In this document: positions 16,472 through 19,862 of the stretch, one piece after another | Layout: every line of letters begins with the position of its first letter | How positions within the stretch are numbered: position 1 is the first letter of the stretch | NCBI GenBank assembly: GCA_945946715.1 | Contig: CAMEWU010000013.1 | Span: forward strand, 1-19,862 | Direction of reading: 5' to 3' | Length of the DNA stretch: 19,862 nt | Source of the DNA: an uncultured Clostridium sp. | GTDB lineage: Bacteria > Bacillota > Clostridia > Lachnospirales > Lachnospiraceae | The notes under the pieces: model-generated | The model's database searches: none | Seen by the model: the letters and a program-made list of their open reading frames with translations, nothing else | Told to the model about the DNA's origin: nothing | Position numbers and translations under genes: made by a program

Positions 16472-18406
16472 TTATTCTTCTCCATAGACAAGTTTCTCAA
16501 ACTCTTCTACGGACATAGGTTTTGCAAAAAAATAACCCTGTATCAAATCACAATTCTTCTCTGCCAGAAAGTCCACCTGTTCTCTGGTTTCGATACCCTC
16601 TGCCACAATGCGCATATCCAGCTTCTGGGCAAGAGAGATGGTCTCTCCCACAATCAGATTACCACGTTCCTTATCCTCCTCTCCCCGGAAGAATTCCGCA
16701 TCCAGCTTCAACACATCTAACGGCAGCTCTTTCAAGGAATTTAAGGAAGAATATCCGGCACCAAAATCATCCATAGAGACTTCAAAACCATAGTTCCTTA
16801 ACTTCTTTACTGTATTAATTAAAATCTCTTTATCATCAAAGAATGCACTTTCTGTCAATTCTAATTCAATCATGTTGTGTGGCACATTATACTGATCTAC
16901 AAGCTGACAGATATGCTCCGCTAAATCTTCCTTGGTGAAATGTGCACGAGACACATTTACAGAAATCGGAACAATCTTCTTTCCTTCATAAAGCCATTGA
17001 GCCTGCAGTTTTGCACACTCCGAAATCATATAATCATCCAACTGTAAAATAGATCCGTTTTGTTCAAAAATAGGGATAAACTTATTTGGGAAAATAAATC
17101 CTTCTGTAGGATGAATCCAACGTACCAATGCTTCTGCACCGGATAATTTTTCATCTTTGGTGCTGTACTTTGGTTGGAGATACACCTTAAATTCCCGGTT
17201 ATCCAATGCCTGCTCCATGTCCTCTTCCAGTTTACGAACCCACTGCTGGTTTGCCAACATGGACTCATCAAAGAACTTAATATGATCCTCTATATCCTCC
17301 GGTATGGCTTCCTGTACTACTTCCACATAATTGCACATGGTACCAATATCCTCATACTCTTTCGGTACCCAATATATGCCAACTCCAAAATTCAGTTTTT
17401 GCCCGGGGCGAACCTTCTTCAATGTGTCAATAATACGCTCTATTCGATGGATAAGGTTCTCCTGTTTTCCATATTTTAAAAGCAATACAAAATCCGCCTT
17501 AGATGAATGTGCAGCAACTTCTTTATTCTTCAGATGTTTTTGGATTTCCTCAAATAAATCCTCCAACACCTCTTCGCCTTCCTTATTCCCATAGCAGGAA
17601 CAGAAATTATTATATTTTTCAAGACGGATACTAAGAATAGCATAATTAAGCTGGTTGTGCTGACTTTCCATTAACAGCTCCCCTGCCTGATCCTTAAAAT
17701 ACTGGATATTCCTTCCACCGGTAACTGTACTGGTATACAGGATGTCCTTTTCTCTTCTGCGTTCCCGTACCGCACGCACAATCATATAGATATTCCAGGC
17801 AAGCACCAAAACCATGAACGCCAAACATACCAGTATGGAGGTCACGCAGCTCATAGTCTCATACTCATAGAGCATAAAAGGCATTTTGACACAAAGTTTC
17901 TGTGTACTATCCGGTAACGAATCCACATACCAGCAATACACCAGAGCTGCCTCTCCACTGAGCAATTGTGTCTCTTTCCCTATTTCCTCTATTTTCATAT
18001 CCGTCCATAAGGAAGGTTTCTGTGGATCGTATTCCCCCGAGTCATCCTCATTCAAATTTATCAATTGCTGAAAATCCGGCGCACTGTCTCCATACTGTTG
18101 TAACAATTCATTGTTCTCATCTACAACACAAATACCTTTAACATCCGGTGTATAATAATATATCATTTCAGCAACCGCAGAAAAATCCTCACCCGAATTC
18201 TGGCACTCAAAATAAGCATTCTCTACTTCCTGAAATACTAGATACATGCTTTCAGCCTTATTAACCAGCAGACTCCTGATGCTCAGCACCAAAATGGCTA
18301 CACTCATTCCTACAGACACCAAAATAGTAACCACAATCATTACTACAAATGGCCAGATTTTCTGATTTTTTATCCGCTCGATTTTTTTTTCTTTAGATTT
18401 GCTCAC
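16472..18406 (-). CDS. Membrane-bound degenerate GGDEF-EAL protein, probable c-di-GMP phosphodiesterase
   Basis: A 644-aa protein. Membrane segments at about 19-44 and 186-210 enclose an outer domain of about 140 residues; the line DVKGICVVDENNELLQQYG (88-106) looks Cache-like, an inference. The GGDEF domain (about 222-380) is eroded: the catalytic loop reads AHSSKADFVLLL, so no cyclase activity is expected. The EAL domain (395-644) keeps GAEALVRW (Glu425), Asn484 in SVNVSR, ELELTES (Glu516), the MDDFGAGYSS aspartates 546-547, Lys567 in LKLD, Glu603 in AEGIE and QGY (623-625), so it should cleave c-di-GMP to pGpG. Start GTG 18406 follows AGGAGG by about ten bases; no in-frame ATG fits better. 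Its own strong promoter lies about 76 bases upstream. It is the first gene of the signalling island. Confidence 0.9.
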   Translation of the reverse strand: MSKSKEKKIERIKNQKIWPFVVMIVVTILVSVGMSVAILVLSIRSLLVNKAESMYLVFQEVENAYFECQNSGEDFSAVAEMIYYYTPDVKGICVVDENNELLQQYGDSAPDFQQLINLNEDDSGEYDPQKPSLWTDMKIEEIGKETQLLSGEAALVYCWYVDSLPDSTQKLCVKMPFMLYEYETMSCVTSILVCLAFMVLVLAWNIYMIVRAVRERRREKDILYTSTVTGGRNIQYFKDQAGELLMESQHNQLNYAILSIRLEKYNNFCSCYGNKEGEEVLEDLFEEIQKHLKNKEVAAHSSKADFVLLLKYGKQENLIHRIERIIDTLKKVRPGQKLNFGVGIYWVPKEYEDIGTMCNYVEVVQEAIPEDIEDHIKFFDESMLANQQWVRKLEEDMEQALDNREFKVYLQPKYSTKDEKLSGAEALVRWIHPTEGFIFPNKFIPIFEQNGSILQLDDYMISECAKLQAQWLYEGKKIVPISVNVSRAHFTKEDLAEHICQLVDQYNVPHNMIELELTESAFFDDKEILINTVKKLRNYGFEVSMDDFGAGYSSLNSLKELPLDVLKLDAEFFRGEEDKERGNLIVGETISLAQKLDMRIVAEGIETREQVDFLAEKNCDLIQGYFFAKPMSVEEFEKLVYGEE

Positions 18407-18481
18407 AGATACAGTCCCTCCTGCTTTCTCTAAAATATAATAAACCTATTTCGTAAATATTGAATAAAACTGTCAGATATA

Positions 18482-18510
18482 ATTATGAATGAATAAAAAA
18501 TGATTGTCAA
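18482..18510 (-). promoter_or_regulatory. Sigma-A-type promoter for the GGDEF-EAL gene
   Basis: On the minus strand TTGACA (18505-18510) stands 17 bases from CATAAT (18482-18487), 6/6 and 5/6 matches to consensus, in a very A/T-rich gap. The predicted leader is about 70 bases long to GTG 18406. It contains no recognisable c-di-GMP riboswitch. Confidence 0.75.
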
Positions 18511-18550
18511 TGAAGTGCTATTTCTCCTGTATTTATGTCGATACCAACTA

Positions 18551-18573
18551 AGCTTTAATCCCCAATTAAAGCT
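18551..18573 (-). other. Hairpin across the panD stop codon
   Basis: On the minus strand AGCTTTAAT and ATTAAAGCT form a 9-bp stem around a five-base TGGGG loop, and the panD stop codon lies in the second arm. No T run follows, so it is a poor intrinsic terminator; it may protect the 3' end of the message or assist Rho-dependent or inefficient termination. Panel of alternatives is open. Confidence 0.35.
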
Positions 18574-18944
18574 CCATGCTTTTCATAATGTGCAATCTTC
18601 CGAATCTTGTTTTCTTCATCTACAAATACTACCTGAGGCTTAGCCTCTTTTGCCTCTTCCGGTGACATTTCCGCATATGACATGATAATGACATGGTCAC
18701 CTACCTGCACCTGTCGGGCGGCTGCACCATTCAGGCAAATCATTCCGGAATCCGGTTCACCTGCAATAACATAGGTTTCAAACCGATTACCATTCTCTAC
18801 ATCTGCAATCTGTACTTTCTCATATTCGATAATTCCTGCTGCTTCCATCAATGTTGGATCAATAGTAATACTGCCAACATAATTCAATTCTGCCTGAACA
18901 ACCACAGCACGGTGAATTTTGGATTTTAACATTGTAATCGTCAT
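18555..18944 (-). CDS. panD: Aspartate 1-decarboxylase proenzyme
   Basis: A 129-aa pyruvoyl enzyme that decarboxylates L-aspartate to beta-alanine for pantothenate. The self-cleavage site is Gly24-Ser25 in NYVGSITID, exactly the E. coli position when counted from ATG 18944, which confirms this start over the internal Met5. Also visible are the substrate-binding basic residues near the start (KSKIHRA, Lys9 and His11), Tyr22, and NGAAARQVQVGDHVIIMSY (72-90) with the conserved NGAAA. AAGGAAGAAAGATAC precedes the ATG. It follows panC by 74 bases on the same strand, so the two are surely one operon; beta-alanine made here is the PanC substrate. The gap to the signalling island downstream holds a weak hairpin and a strong new promoter. 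Confidence 0.96.
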   Translation of the reverse strand: MTITMLKSKIHRAVVVQAELNYVGSITIDPTLMEAAGIIEYEKVQIADVENGNRFETYVIAGEPDSGMICLNGAAARQVQVGDHVIIMSYAEMSPEEAKEAKPQVVFVDEENKIRKIAHYEKHGALIGD

Positions 18945-18982
18945 GTATCTTTCTTCCTTTCCATGTATCAGCTATAACTTAT

Positions 18983-19007
18983 CCATGTCTACATATTTTG
19001 TACATGG
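18983..19007 (-). other. Hairpin in the panC-panD gap
   Basis: On the minus strand CCATG pairs with CATGG and TACA with TGTA, with two unpaired bases on the 3' side and loop AAATA. It begins 12 bases after the panC stop. No T run follows, so it is more likely an intercistronic processing or stabilising stem than a terminator. Confidence 0.35.
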
Positions 19008-19018
19008 CATAATTACCT

Positions 19019-19861
19019 TTACTCATAAATATGATTATCAATTAATCGTGTTTTGCCAATATATACGGCAATTGCATTTAAAACCGGACTCTCAATGGTA
19101 TCAACCGGCTCCAAAGTATTCCAATCAACAATTTCTACATAATCAATCTTTGCCAACGGCTCAGTTTCAATCATTTCAGTAATTGCCTTCTTAATCACGG
19201 CTGTATCCTTTTCTCCGGCTTCAATCAGCTCCCGTCCACGCTCTAAGCTCTTTGACAAAATCAAAGCTGCCTGACGCTCCTCTGCATTCAGATAGGTATT
19301 CCGGGAACTCTTTGCCAGACCATCTTCTTCCCGAATAATTGGACAACCTACAATTTCCAGATTGAAATTCAAATCATTTACCATGTGACGAATGACTGCC
19401 AGTTGCTGCGCATCCTTCTGTCCGAAGTACGCTTTATCCGGTTGCACGATATTAAATAACTTTCCTACAACGGTACAAACACCACGGAAATGAATAGGAC
19501 GGGTTTTTCCACACAATCCCTTGGTCAACGTATTCATATCAATGAAACTGGAGAAATCCTCGGAATACATATTTTCCGGTTCCGGATTAAATATCAAAGC
19601 TGCACCGGCATCCTCGCACAAGGCAGCATCCCGTTGTAAATCTCTTGGATAGCTTGCCAAATCCTCTGTTGGTCCAAACTGCATCGGATTGACAAATACA
19701 CTAACAACAACCTTGTCATTCTCTTTCACAGCCCGATCAATCAAGCTCTTGTGACCTTCATGAAGATATCCCATGGTCGGAACCAAACCGACAGATAATC
19801 CTGCCTTTCTCCATTCTTTTACTTGTGTTCTAACTTCTTCAACTGTGTGTACGATTTTCAT
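19019..19861 (-). CDS. panC: Pantothenate synthetase (pantoate-beta-alanine ligase)
   Basis: A 280-aa cytoplasmic ligase that joins pantoate and beta-alanine using ATP through a pantoyl-adenylate. Landmarks of the nucleotidyltransferase fold: PTMGYLHEGH (28-37, the HIGH motif), NPMQFGP (58-64), FRGVCTVVGKLFNIVQP (125-141), FGQKD (146-150) and KSSRNTYL (184-191, the KMSKS equivalent). The length is typical and the start MKIVHTV matches the family, so the gene is complete although its ATG lies one base inside the window edge. The ribosome site and promoter are outside. panD follows by 74 bases. panB, the usual partner, is not in the window and may lie just upstream. Confidence 0.97.
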   Translation of the reverse strand: MKIVHTVEEVRTQVKEWRKAGLSVGLVPTMGYLHEGHKSLIDRAVKENDKVVVSVFVNPMQFGPTEDLASYPRDLQRDAALCEDAGAALIFNPEPENMYSEDFSSFIDMNTLTKGLCGKTRPIHFRGVCTVVGKLFNIVQPDKAYFGQKDAQQLAVIRHMVNDLNFNLEIVGCPIIREEDGLAKSSRNTYLNAEERQAALILSKSLERGRELIEAGEKDTAVIKKAITEMIETEPLAKIDYVEIVDWNTLEPVDTIESPVLNAIAVYIGKTRLIDNHIYE

Positions 19862-19862
19862 A

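Noticed and set aside
15906..16487. Plus-strand open frame of 193 codons
   Set aside because: It is antisense to the receiver part of the HD-GYP gene, whose domains and ribosome site are unambiguous; the translation resembles no protein family.
18407..18554. A c-di-GMP (GEMM) riboswitch in the leader of the GGDEF-EAL gene
   Set aside because: The leader is almost pure A/T and lacks the conserved GEMM core segments; only a promoter and ribosome site are visible. The HD-GYP leader was checked with the same result.
18482..18573. Firm intrinsic terminator after panD
   Set aside because: The hairpin at the stop has no T run after it, so it is listed only as a weak structure.
1..19862. CRISPR array, tRNA, rRNA or prophage attachment site
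   Set aside because: No regularly spaced repeats, cloverleaf-like segments, rRNA motifs or integrase genes were seen on either strand.

Overview
The window looks like a chromosomal segment of a low-GC, anaerobic Firmicute, most likely a Lachnospiraceae-type Clostridium relative. This is inferred from the A/T-rich intergenic DNA, the AGGAGA-type ribosome binding sites before most genes, the dense c-di-GMP and hybrid histidine kinase content, a 289-aa Rpn/PDDEXK protein of a type common in that family, and the panC-panD, coaBC and ROK kinase-manA gene sets. No rRNA, tRNA, CRISPR array or insertion sequence was seen. All genes but the first are on the minus strand, so the main reading direction runs from high to low coordinates.

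Layout, in the direction of transcription. (1) 19861-18555: panC then panD, pantothenate/beta-alanine biosynthesis. (2) 18406-7529: a six-gene signalling island. It encodes a membrane protein with a degenerate GGDEF and an intact EAL domain; a receiver-HD-GYP protein; a hybrid histidine kinase with HPt domain; a second hybrid kinase fused at its C-terminus to a complete DegV (fatty-acid-binding) domain; a lipid-anchored family-3 solute-binding protein with no transporter next to it; and a receiver-GGDEF protein with an extra degenerate GGDEF-like domain. Two near-consensus sigma-A promoters lie in it, one before the EAL gene and one before the HD-GYP gene. It ends in a strong hairpin terminator at 7481-7529. 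(3) 7320-3645: an apparent operon of a nicotinamidase-like hydrolase, coaBC, a ROK sugar kinase (fructokinase type) and manA, closed by an unusually long nested hairpin. (4) 3452-2583: an Rpn-family PDDEXK protein with its own terminator. (5) 2438-1503: a CorA-family metal transporter, convergent with (6) 34-1494 on the plus strand, a CbbX/SpoVK-type AAA+ ATPase with a helical, TerB-like N-terminal domain.

How it may work (inference): the island contains synthesis (GGDEF) and both kinds of breakdown (EAL, HD-GYP) of c-di-GMP, next to two membrane kinases and a surface binding protein. The receivers of the HD-GYP and GGDEF proteins resemble each other closely and could be alternative targets of the single HPt domain, so one sensory input could set c-di-GMP turnover. 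The kinase-receiver-DegV fusion is the most unusual item: DegV proteins bind fatty acids (FakB type), so it may link lipid or acyl-chain state to the phosphorelay. On either side, panC/panD and coaBC serve the same CoA pathway; the signalling island sits between them.
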